A DNA stretch of 13,946 nucleotides from CAZCJA01 sp964499015 (GTDB lineage Bacteria > Elusimicrobiota > Elusimicrobia > F11): positions 1 through 13,946 of the forward strand of contig CAZCJA010000066.1 in NCBI GenBank assembly GCA_964499015.1, given 5' to 3'. Below are positions 1 through 6,136 of this stretch, piece after piece. The notes under the pieces are model-generated. The model had not been told where the DNA came from and searched no databases. It was given only the letters and a program-made list of their open reading frames with translations. A program made the translations under genes and the position numbers. Every line of letters starts with the position of its first letter. The stretch's first letter is position 1.

Positions 1-678
1 TTCTTGTATGGCCTTGCGGAACCGTTCACGCACACCGGTTTCTTGGCCAGCAAAACCTTCGGAAAGTTTGATATCGGGCTGGGTGTCGTAAACGGTTGGG
101 ATCAGGCGGCTGACTCCAATGAAGGTAAGACGATCTTGGCGAAACTGTCGGGCAATTTCGGCGATCCGCTTTCGTTTACGATCACCGGTTATCATGGCCC
201 GGAGAAAGCCAGCACCTACGGCACGACGTTCGCCACCGACACGGTGAAAAAGAACGGCGAAAACCGCTCAACGGTTGACTTGACCGGCGTGACGAAGATC
301 ATTCCGAAAGTCGCTCTCTGGTTCCAGCTGAACTACGGCCAAGAGGACGCAGTTACGGACAATGACGGCGACGGCACGTCCGACGACCTCGGTAAATGGG
401 GCGGCGCGACGATCCAGCCGGTTATCTCCATCACCGACAAGCTCTCCATTGGCGCTCGTTGGGAAGTCTTGGAAGATATGGACGGCGCTCGCACGGGCAC
501 CATGGACGCCTCGGTCCGCAACATCACGGTTGCGCCGGCGTATAAAGTCACCGATAACTTGACGATTCGTCTCGAATACCGCATGGACGAATCAAACAAG
601 AAAATCTGGGTTGACGACGAAGGCACCGCAGAAGACTCCGCATCGACGGTGGCCGCACAGGCTGTCGTGACGTTCTAA
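1..678 (+). CDS. Outer-membrane beta-barrel porin (BBP2/OmpL-like), 3' part
   Basis: This is the C-terminal 225 residues of a gene whose start lies before the window: the frame is open from base 1 (FLYG...), and the TTG at position 4 is not a convincing start. The opening FLYGLAEPFTHTG resembles the conserved segment of putative beta-barrel porin-2 (BBP2, formerly DUF1597) proteins, followed by a VVNGWD motif that I also associate with that family. The rest is alternating polar and hydrophobic strands rich in Gly, Thr and Asp, and the protein ends in a terminal Phe (...AVVTF), the usual signal for Bam-dependent insertion of outer-membrane barrels. Likely role: passive channel in the outer membrane, substrate unknown. 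A short acidic loop DNDGDGTSDD (about residues 120-129) could bind calcium. It converges on the metal module and is closed by its own terminator. Family assignment is from recalled motifs, not a search. Confidence 0.75.
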   Translation, partial: FLYGLAEPFTHTGFLASKTFGKFDIGLGVVNGWDQAADSNEGKTILAKLSGNFGDPLSFTITGYHGPEKASTYGTTFATDTVKKNGENRSTVDLTGVTKIIPKVALWFQLNYGQEDAVTDNDGDGTSDDLGKWGGATIQPVISITDKLSIGARWEVLEDMDGARTGTMDASVRNITVAPAYKVTDNLTIRLEYRMDESNKKIWVDDEGTAEDSASTVAAQAVVTF

Positions 679-715
679 CGAATAACAGCTAAACGTTACT
701 CGTAACACTTCGAGG

Positions 716-754
716 ACCCCGCGTTTCCTTCCCCCGGACGCGGGGTTCTCTTTT
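716..754 (+). terminator. Rho-independent terminator of the porin gene
   Basis: A perfect 9-bp stem ACCCCGCGT (716-724) / ACGCGGGGT (738-746) with a 13-base loop is followed by the T-rich run TCTCTTTT (747-754). It lies 37 bases after the porin stop. Read on the minus strand the same hairpin is followed by CCTCGAAG, with no T-run, so it would be at most a weak stop for the convergent HMA gene. Confidence 0.9.
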
Positions 755-764
755 GTGGGCGGGT

Positions 765-1049
765 TTATTGGCGGCGGGTGATTTTTTCCAAGTCGTAGCC
801 GGAGTCTTTTACGTTCTGTTTGATCTCTTTATCGGTGAGGGTTTTCCCCTCTTTGAGTTTCAGCGAAAGTATCTTTGTTTTTAGATCGACGTTCAGGCTT
901 TCCACCGAGTCCAGTTCCTTGAATTTGTTCTGAATGCCTTGGGCGCAGAACGAGCACACCATGCCTTTAACGACCACGTCGATTTCTTCGGCCAAGGCCG
1001 TTTGGACCATGAGAGCGGCGGCCGCCGCCATTAAAAATAGTTTCTTCAT
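765..1049 (-). CDS. Secreted heavy-metal-binding protein (HMA domain, MerP-like)
   Basis: A 94-residue protein with a Sec signal peptide (MKK start, hydrophobic Ala/Leu core, cleavage probably after ALA at residue 20), followed by a single HMA domain of about 70 residues. The metal-binding loop is GMVCSFC (residues 29-35), matching the GMxCxxC signature that binds Cu(I), Hg(II) or Zn(II) through two Cys. The expected role is periplasmic metal scavenging or delivery, as in MerP or CopZ-type chaperones, but exported. The start ATG overlaps the TGA of the upstream gene (ATGA), and a GGAGG (1056-1060) sits six bases upstream, so translation is well primed and probably coupled. It is the last gene of the four-gene metal module. 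Which metal it binds cannot be read from the sequence. Confidence 0.88.
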   Translation of the reverse strand: MKKLFLMAAAAALMVQTALAEEIDVVVKGMVCSFCAQGIQNKFKELDSVESLNVDLKTKILSLKLKEGKTLTDKEIKQNVKDSGYDLEKITRRQ

Positions 1050-1711
1050 TGGAGTCCTCCCGTCGATCTAAAGTTGCTCCGATACAAGTGAACCATGAAA
1101 TTGAGCATCCAATCGCCGTCCAAGCTGCTGCCCGTTTCAAGCAGAATGTTTTTATAAAAGAGCCTCAGCACGGGCGTGACGGTGACTTCATGTTCCATGC
1201 GCGAATTGTGCTGCACGTCGATGATGAACCAGCTCGACAGTTCGTCGAACTCGAACGGGTAGGCGGACACGCCCGCCCGGTAGCGGGCCGCGTAAACGTT
1301 TCCCCCGATTTCCGGGAAATGGCCCATAAATTTTGAGGAAAGATAAATTTTGGTGGTTTCATAATCCGCCTCGACGGTTAGGGCGGCGGCGGATTTCTCG
1401 CGCGATCCATATTCATACGTTCCCGCTCCCGCGGTCACGTATACATTGGCCTGCGACTCGAGCTTGTTCCAGCGTTTGACCAGATAATTAAATTGCGGTC
1501 CCGCGTATTTGGTTTCCACGCCGTCCAAAACCATCCGGTGGTACATCGCCGCAACGGCGGCTTGGCGGTGGAACGTGTACGTCACCATGGTTTCGTTTTC
1601 TTCAGCTTGGTTCCAATGCATGATGCTGAGCGCGTTTTTGTAAGAGATGGGATGGGCGAACCCCGCCGCAGTCAGTCCCAAAAAGGTGATAAATAGGGCG
1701 GCGCGGCGCAT
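1046..1711 (-). CDS. Exported protein of unknown function in metal module, possible small outer-membrane barrel
   Basis: A 221-residue protein with a signal peptide (residues 1-19, cleavage likely after GFA, mature start HPISYKNA). The mature part is mostly short alternating beta strands with many aromatics (for example YVTAGAGTYEYGS, residues 91-103) and ends in a hydrophobic aromatic strand (WMLNFMVHLYRS, 201-212), consistent with a small outer-membrane or periplasmic beta-sheet protein. There are no Cys. His and Met residues (HP at the mature N terminus, MHW, MYHRM, MEHE) could bind metal, but I see no known motif. It shares one base with the stop of the upstream sensor gene (TGATG) and four with the HMA gene, so the three are surely cotranscribed. 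I do not recognise a named family with certainty. Confidence 0.75.
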   Translation of the reverse strand: MRRAALFITFLGLTAAGFAHPISYKNALSIMHWNQAEENETMVTYTFHRQAAVAAMYHRMVLDGVETKYAGPQFNYLVKRWNKLESQANVYVTAGAGTYEYGSREKSAAALTVEADYETTKIYLSSKFMGHFPEIGGNVYAARYRAGVSAYPFEFDELSSWFIIDVQHNSRMEHEVTVTPVLRLFYKNILLETGSSLDGDWMLNFMVHLYRSNFRSTGGLQ

Positions 1712-2232
1712 CAGCCGGCCTTATTTACGGTTTTCATGCCGCAGTTGCCGCACATGCAGGGCGTGCCGGGCTTACAGAAGCCTTCACGGCAGCCGGTGCA
1801 GATGCCGCTCATCATGGAAGTAAAGAATTTGTCTTTCTGGTCGGGCGTCAAGATTTGGGACATGGTCGAGAGGTGATTCACCACCAGTTCCTGTTGGGCT
1901 GCTTCCAACTGTGAAACGCGATTTACATGATTCTTAATGCTTTCCGGCGTTGATTTACCATCTCGAATAAGATTTATGATGGCGATCCGTTCTTGGGCCA
2001 AAAGGATCTGCAGCGAGGTCAAATCGCGGCGCAAAGCGGCTTCATGGGGTTCCAACTTCTCCAGCTGATCCGCGTCGAGCTCCGTTTCATGGAGCCATTT
2101 GCGGGCATTGGCGATATCGGGGTTGGCGGGAGCCGGTTCCTCGTGGTTTCGGGCCACCAAATACGATGTTCCGGCCGATACCAGGGCGACAACGGTCAAT
2201 AAGATGGCGTAACCAATGGCTTTTGTCTTCAT
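1711..2232 (-). CDS. Membrane-anchored periplasmic metal sensor (CnrX/ZraP/CpxP-like) with Cys-rich tail
   Basis: A 173-residue protein with an N-terminal signal anchor (about residues 7-26), then a long helical region (40-142) with the LTPDQ motif (128-132) matching LTxxQ of the CpxP/Spy/ZraP/CnrX (metal_resist) fold. The C-terminal tail holds six Cys at 145, 148, 153, 159, 161 and 164 in the pattern C-x2-C-x4-C-x5-C-x-C-x2-C, an obvious metal-binding or redox site that the core fold does not usually have. By analogy with CnrX it would bind metal in the periplasm and control the release of the sigma factor through the adjacent anti-sigma-like protein. The start ATG overlaps the upstream stop (ATGA), and a GAGGAG lies just upstream. 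ZraP-type chaperone or resistance function is an alternative to sensing. Confidence 0.8.
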   Translation of the reverse strand: MKTKAIGYAILLTVVALVSAGTSYLVARNHEEPAPANPDIANARKWLHETELDADQLEKLEPHEAALRRDLTSLQILLAQERIAIINLIRDGKSTPESIKNHVNRVSQLEAAQQELVVNHLSTMSQILTPDQKDKFFTSMMSGICTGCREGFCKPGTPCMCGNCGMKTVNKAG

Positions 2233-2630
2233 AAAGGCTCCTCAGTGGGTTTGAGCGTGGAGTCGACGACCCACGCTTCCAGCGAATTGAGCGAATAAGA
2301 TGATGTAAATTCAGAAATGCCTAACTCTGATATATTTTCCCGCTTGTTCTGATCCTTATTATAAAGAGACAAACCACTCCTGATCCCCCCTGCCAAGACG
2401 GCCACAAAGGCGACAGCGGTAAAAATCCAGGCCGGACGGGAAAGCCGCGGAAAGAGCCCCTCCAAAAACGCCTCGCGGCGCTTGGCCCGGGCCATTTTCG
2501 CCCAAATGGCATCCCGGAAGCCCTCCGAGGGCTCGATTTTTTCGAGTTTATTGAGCTTCTTTTTGAGGGCGGAGTCGGAAATCTCCTCCAACTCCTCGAA
2601 TAACTCTTCTAAACGCTTGTCATCCGACAC
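2229..2630 (-). CDS. Single-pass membrane anti-sigma-factor-like protein
   Basis: A 133-residue protein with a charged, helical N-terminal cytoplasmic part (residues 1-65, Glu/Lys-rich), one membrane segment (about 66-84) and a short periplasmic tail (85-133) without Cys. This is the layout of ECF anti-sigma factors such as CnrY. No zinc-binding HxxxCxxC motif is present, so it is not a ZAS-type protein. The start is GTG at 2630, chosen because AAGGAGG lies seven bases upstream. It overlaps the sensor gene by four bases, and the ECF sigma gene is two genes upstream. The role is inferred from topology and neighbours: its N-terminal part would hold the sigma factor and its periplasmic part would receive the signal from the CnrX-like protein. 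Sequence similarity to a named family could not be shown by eye. Confidence 0.65.
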   Translation of the reverse strand: MSDDKRLEELFEELEEISDSALKKKLNKLEKIEPSEGFRDAIWAKMARAKRREAFLEGLFPRLSRPAWIFTAVAFVAVLAGGIRSGLSLYNKDQNKRENISELGISEFTSSYSLNSLEAWVVDSTLKPTEEPL

Positions 2631-2661
2631 GCAAAGCCTCCTTAATAGAGTGGTTCAATGG

Positions 2662-2689
2662 TTAAGCACGCGACAAGACGAAAGGTTAC
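2662..2689 (-). promoter_or_regulatory. Candidate ECF-type promoter of the anti-sigma/sensor/HMA genes
   Basis: In the 75-base gap between the GGDEF gene and the anti-sigma gene, the minus strand reads GTAACCTTT (-35-like, starting at 2689) and, 13 bases after GTAACC, CGTGCTTAA (2670-2662). The AAC-containing -35 and CGT-containing -10 resemble ECF promoters, and GTAACCT-N15-GCTTAA has RpoE-like spacing. A start there would leave a leader of about 25 bases containing the AAGGAGG. The motif is inferred and a sigma-70 promoter is not excluded. Confidence 0.3.
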
Positions 2690-2705
2690 GGTGTTTTTGG
2701 AAGGA

Positions 2706-4025
2706 TTATGTCGCTGAGGCGGTAGTGGCGGGTGTTTCGGACGGCGGGGCGCCGCGTTTTTTGTGGCGTTTTTGCTCGAACATGAGCTCGTCGGCGCGGA
2801 CCAGAAGATCTTCGATGGTCGCTTTTTCGCGGAAGTCGTGATAGAGAATGCCGGAGCTCATCGCTAATTTGTACGGGCGGCCGCTTTTGGCGTTCCAGGC
2901 GTCGAGTTCTTTGGCCAAGCGGTCTTTGATGATGTCGGTCTGCAGTTCTTCTTCCTCGCCGTCGTGCAGCAGGACCACAAATTCATCCCCTCCCAGGCGC
3001 GCGATAATATCGGCTTGCCGGAAGGTGGCCTTCAACACATGTGTGGCGTCAATCAGCGCTTTATCGCCCACTTTGTGGCCCAAGTTGTCGTTGATCCACT
3101 TAAACCCGTCCAAATCGATAAACAACAGGTAGAGCCCTTTCTTCTTGGCGCGGCGGCCCAGCGTCAGCTGATGCTCAAAAAATCCGATGAACGAGCGGCG
3201 GTTGTTCAGTCCGGTTAATTCATCACGCAATGACAGGGAACGCAATTCGTCCTCCAGTTTTACGCGGTGCGAGACGTCGTGCGCGTTCAGCACGCACACG
3301 GGCTTTCCGTCGTTGCCTTCGATGACGCGTCCTTTGCCTTCCATGTGCAGCCAATGGCCTTCCTGATGTTTAAACCGGAACATGATCGGGCTTAACGCGC
3401 CGCCTTCGCCGAAGGCCTTTTCAAAATTCTCGAGGAACATGGAACGGTCGTCGCGGTGAATGTAATCCAGTAAATTTTGGCCCACCAATTCCGTGTCCGG
3501 GTATTTGAGGATGCGCCGCGTCGACGGGCCGGTGAAGGTGATGGTGCCCGACGGCTCGATGGTCGTGATCATGTCGGAGGAATGCTCGATCAGCCGGCGG
3601 AAATGCTCTTCGCGCTCGCGGATCACGCGCTGGGCCGCGTACTTTTCGATGGCGCGCACCAAATAAGCGGGCAGGGTTTCGTTGATCTGGCTTTTGAGAA
3701 TGACAGCGTAGGCGCCCAAGTGCGTCCATTCCAGCGCCTGGGATTTGTGTTTGTCTTCCAGCAGGATGATGATCGGCATTTGCGGCGCGTAATTGTGCAG
3801 GCGTGAAAAATTGGAGGCGTCGGATTCATCTTTTAACGAGGCCAACATGATTAAGAGGTCGGGCCGTTCTTTTTCGATTTCATGAAACGCTTCGCCGGTG
3901 GTTTCAACGTCATAGGAATCAAACACTTTTAGCGTGTCTTTGCCGCGAAGAATGTCGAGAAGGGGTGTGCTGATCGAGGGGTTGTTGGAGACAAGAAGGA
4001 TTCGCAGTAGATGATCCTTTATCAC
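2706..4025 (-). CDS. Diguanylate cyclase: pseudo-receiver + PAS + GGDEF
   Basis: A 439-residue soluble protein with three domains. Residues 6-130 look like a response-regulator receiver, but the acidic pair after strand 1 is NN (LVSNN, 11-15) and the phospho-acceptor position after PDLLIM is Leu 61; the conserved Lys of strand 5 (K111) remains. It therefore probably cannot be phosphorylated. Residues 139-257 form a PAS domain. Residues 262-421 form a GGDEF domain with an intact active site (RLGGDEF, motif at 345-349) and an intact inhibitory site RQAD (336-339) exactly five residues before it. It should make cyclic di-GMP from two GTP with product feedback. There is no EAL domain. The start is GTG at 4025: an in-frame TAA lies 15 bases upstream and no good RBS is seen. 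It sits between the sigma and anti-sigma genes. Confidence 0.92.
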   Translation of the reverse strand: MIKDHLLRILLVSNNPSISTPLLDILRGKDTLKVFDSYDVETTGEAFHEIEKERPDLLIMLASLKDESDASNFSRLHNYAPQMPIIILLEDKHKSQALEWTHLGAYAVILKSQINETLPAYLVRAIEKYAAQRVIREREEHFRRLIEHSSDMITTIEPSGTITFTGPSTRRILKYPDTELVGQNLLDYIHRDDRSMFLENFEKAFGEGGALSPIMFRFKHQEGHWLHMEGKGRVIEGNDGKPVCVLNAHDVSHRVKLEDELRSLSLRDELTGLNNRRSFIGFFEHQLTLGRRAKKKGLYLLFIDLDGFKWINDNLGHKVGDKALIDATHVLKATFRQADIIARLGGDEFVVLLHDGEEEELQTDIIKDRLAKELDAWNAKSGRPYKLAMSSGILYHDFREKATIEDLLVRADELMFEQKRHKKRGAPPSETPATTASAT

Positions 4026-4031
4026 GCGTTT

Positions 4032-4061
4032 ACTTTAGCGTTTCTCCGTCGAGAAGGTCAA
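4032..4061 (-). promoter_or_regulatory. Candidate sigma-70 promoter giving a leaderless GGDEF mRNA
   Basis: The minus strand carries TTGACC (4061-4056), an 18-base spacer with a small TTCTC/GAGAA inverted repeat, and TAAAGT (4037-4032). The expected start of transcription falls on or next to the GTG start codon at 4025. This would explain why the gene has no visible Shine-Dalgarno sequence. Seen only as motif matches. Confidence 0.35.
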
Positions 4062-4068
4062 GAATTTC

Positions 4069-4626
4069 CTAGTGGTACGGCTCCAGTTTCTCCCGCAGCT
4101 CCGCTTTGGCCCGGTGCAGCAGTTGTTTGACGGCACCCGCGCTGGTGTCGAGGATTTTGGCGATGTCGTCCAGCGCCATTTCCTCGTATTTGGCGAGGAG
4201 AACCGCGATGCGCTGGTTTGCCGGCAATTCGTCCAGCGCTTTCCAAATGGCTTTCTGCAGCTCCGAGGTTTCAATATCTCCGTCGGGCGCCGGTTGGGTC
4301 GGATCTTCCTGGTCGAAGAGGTCCGTCATGCGTTTGCGCGAGCGTTTGACGTTTAAGCACTGATGCGCGGCGATGGTAAAGAGCCAGGTGGAAAATTTTC
4401 CGGTGGGTTTGTATTTGAAGCGGTACTTATAAACGTCGACGAAAACGTTTTGGGCGATGTCTTCGGCCAGCGCGACGTCGTGCAGGTACTTATAGGCGAA
4501 GTTTAAAACCGGTTTCTCATAGCGCTTGATGATGTCGGTCAGCGCGGCGTCATCGCCGTTCTTGAGCCGGCGCATCCATTCGCGTTCTTTCTCAACCGCC
4601 ATGCCATTCCCGTTTGGCGCGTTCAT
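4069..4626 (-). CDS. ECF-type RNA polymerase sigma factor
   Basis: A 185-residue protein with the two-domain plan of group 4 sigma factors. Region 2 spans about residues 27-97, with the core-binding and -10 recognition stretch AEDIAQNVFVDVYKY (54-68) followed by FSTWLFTIAAHQCLN (78-92). An acidic, Pro-rich linker (about 103-120) leads to region 4 (about 122-182), with a helix-turn-helix at LDDIAKILDTSAGAVKQLL that binds the -35 element. Its start overlaps the glpD-like gene: ATG 4626 gives a 35-base overlap, whereas the second ATG at 4602 (residue 9) gives 11 bases. Neither has a strong RBS, so the start is open and translation may be coupled to glpD. The downstream anti-sigma, sensor and metal-binding genes suggest it drives a metal or envelope-stress response, as CnrH does. 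That link is inferred. Confidence 0.92.
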   Translation of the reverse strand: MNAPNGNGMAVEKEREWMRRLKNGDDAALTDIIKRYEKPVLNFAYKYLHDVALAEDIAQNVFVDVYKYRFKYKPTGKFSTWLFTIAAHQCLNVKRSRKRMTDLFDQEDPTQPAPDGDIETSELQKAIWKALDELPANQRIAVLLAKYEEMALDDIAKILDTSAGAVKQLLHRAKAELREKLEPYH

Positions 4627-6136
4627 CGTCCCAGCCCAACACGTCTTTCATCGCGTCGAATTCGCGCTTGAAGGCGGAGGCGTCGACGGTTTTTAAAACC
4701 CGCGGGCCCAAGCCGCGGCGGCGTGCCACATAATCGCTCCAATGAAAAACCATCGTGCGTCGGATGGTTTCGACGATGTCCTGCTCCACGTACAACCGTT
4801 CTGCCTCCTGCGCGCGTAATGGAATGTTTTCAGAGCGGTGCGGATCGGCCAGCCGTAAATTCAGTTTTTCCCAGGGAATGCGGCGCAGAAGCTCATTGGC
4901 GACGCGGCGGAAGTCGGTGAGTTTGACGCCCACGATGTGGTAAATGCCGTTTTCTTCAAGGATGTCGTGCTCACGGGACTTGTTGAAAGCATCGGCGTCG
5001 TCTTGGCGGCGCAGGGGACGAATGCCCGCGTCTGTGCGCATGATGGTGCTGTCGTCGATTTTAACGTGCGGAAAGTATTCGCGGACGAGCCCGACAAGGT
5101 AATCGATTTCTTTCTGCGTCGGCTGGACGTTGTCGGACGGTTCATTGGCGTTCATCGGACGTTCGGTGGTGCCGATGCGGGTGTAGACCAAGCCGTCTTC
5201 CGTGCGTCTGAGCACGAACACCAGCCGGCTGTCGCCCGCGGTGACGTAATAGGATTCGCCCGTCAGAGCCGGATAAACATCGATGTGCGAACCGGCGACG
5301 CGGTCGATCAAATGCGAATTATTTCCCCTCACCGTATCGATCGACGGCCCGGCGGCGTTAATTAGGATTTTCGTTTGAAGTGAAAGCGTTTGTCCGTTCT
5401 CTTTGTTGCGCAGATCGACGCGGATGAGCTCCCCTTCGCGGCGAATGTTCAGCACCTCGACGTAATTGAGCGCGTACGCTCCCGATTCGTGGGCGCTCTG
5501 CAGGTTTTCGATCACCAGCCGGGCGTCGTCGGTTTCCGAGTCCCAAAAACTGAAAACGGCTTTGACTTTGTCGGCGTCCAGCTCCGGCGCGATCCATTTA
5601 AGGGCGGATTTGCGGAAGACGATTTTGGGCGGCGGAAAAACCTGTCCCTGAAACAACTGGATCAAATAGTAGAGCCACACGCCGGCGAGAACGCTGAGCG
5701 GCGAGCGTTTGTCTTGCTCGCCGAGAACGAGATAAATGGGCTTGGGCTTGATGAGGTGCGGAGCCAGATGGCCGAGGGTTTTGCGTTCGCGTGAGGCCTG
5801 AAAAACAAATTTGACGTTCTGCAGAGCGAGAAGCAAACGGCCTTTCTTAATGTTGGTCCAGGCGGTTTCCAAATAACGAATGCCCGCGTGGATCAGTTTG
5901 CTGGAGGCGCCGCTGGTGCCGGAGGCGAAATCGTTTTTCTCAAAAAGAAAAACAAGCGGAATGTCTTGGAGAGCGAGCTCGCGCAGGAAACCCGCGCCGA
6001 CGATGCCGCCGCCGATAATGACGACGTTGGCCGTCATGTCCGGGAAGTTCCTTAAGTGCTGCCAGAAATGATCGCGGGTGCGGAATGAAAACTCGGGACG
6101 GGGTTTGGCCGCGGGCTTAACGGAGGTGGGCGCCAC
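4592..6136 (-). CDS. glpD: FAD-dependent glycerol-3-phosphate dehydrogenase
   Basis: A 514-residue flavoprotein that should oxidise sn-glycerol 3-phosphate to dihydroxyacetone phosphate at the membrane, passing electrons to quinone. The FAD dinucleotide fold is VVIIGGGIVGAG (residues 38-49), followed by the family stretch SGTSGASSKLIHAGIRYLE (about 72-90). Later landmarks are RIGTTERP, DAGIRPL and GVKLTDFRR, which correspond to the IGTTD, AGVRPL and GGKLTTYR motifs of GlpD, and a C-terminal helical DAO_C domain. Length fits the family. The substitutions in the last motifs (GVKLTDFR) mean that a related G3P oxidase-type enzyme is possible. The GTG start at 6136 lies inside the 3' end of pheT (20-base overlap), and an in-frame TGA lies upstream; the next ATG (6037) would leave almost no sequence before the FAD fold. 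It is probably read through from pheT. Confidence 0.85.
   Translation of the reverse strand: MAPTSVKPAAKPRPEFSFRTRDHFWQHLRNFPDMTANVVIIGGGIVGAGFLRELALQDIPLVFLFEKNDFASGTSGASSKLIHAGIRYLETAWTNIKKGRLLLALQNVKFVFQASRERKTLGHLAPHLIKPKPIYLVLGEQDKRSPLSVLAGVWLYYLIQLFQGQVFPPPKIVFRKSALKWIAPELDADKVKAVFSFWDSETDDARLVIENLQSAHESGAYALNYVEVLNIRREGELIRVDLRNKENGQTLSLQTKILINAAGPSIDTVRGNNSHLIDRVAGSHIDVYPALTGESYYVTAGDSRLVFVLRRTEDGLVYTRIGTTERPMNANEPSDNVQPTQKEIDYLVGLVREYFPHVKIDDSTIMRTDAGIRPLRRQDDADAFNKSREHDILEENGIYHIVGVKLTDFRRVANELLRRIPWEKLNLRLADPHRSENIPLRAQEAERLYVEQDIVETIRRTMVFHWSDYVARRRGLGPRVLKTVDASAFKREFDAMKDVLGWDDERAKREWHGG

Noticed and set aside
716..746. Bidirectional terminator for the convergent HMA gene
   Set aside because: On the minus strand the hairpin is followed by CCTCGAAG with no T-run, so only the plus-strand role is supported.
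4690..4725. GC-rich palindromic stretch with TTTTTAAAACC
   Set aside because: Inside the glpD-like coding region in frame with conserved protein; no T-run suitable for a terminator at a gene end, and no gene boundary nearby.
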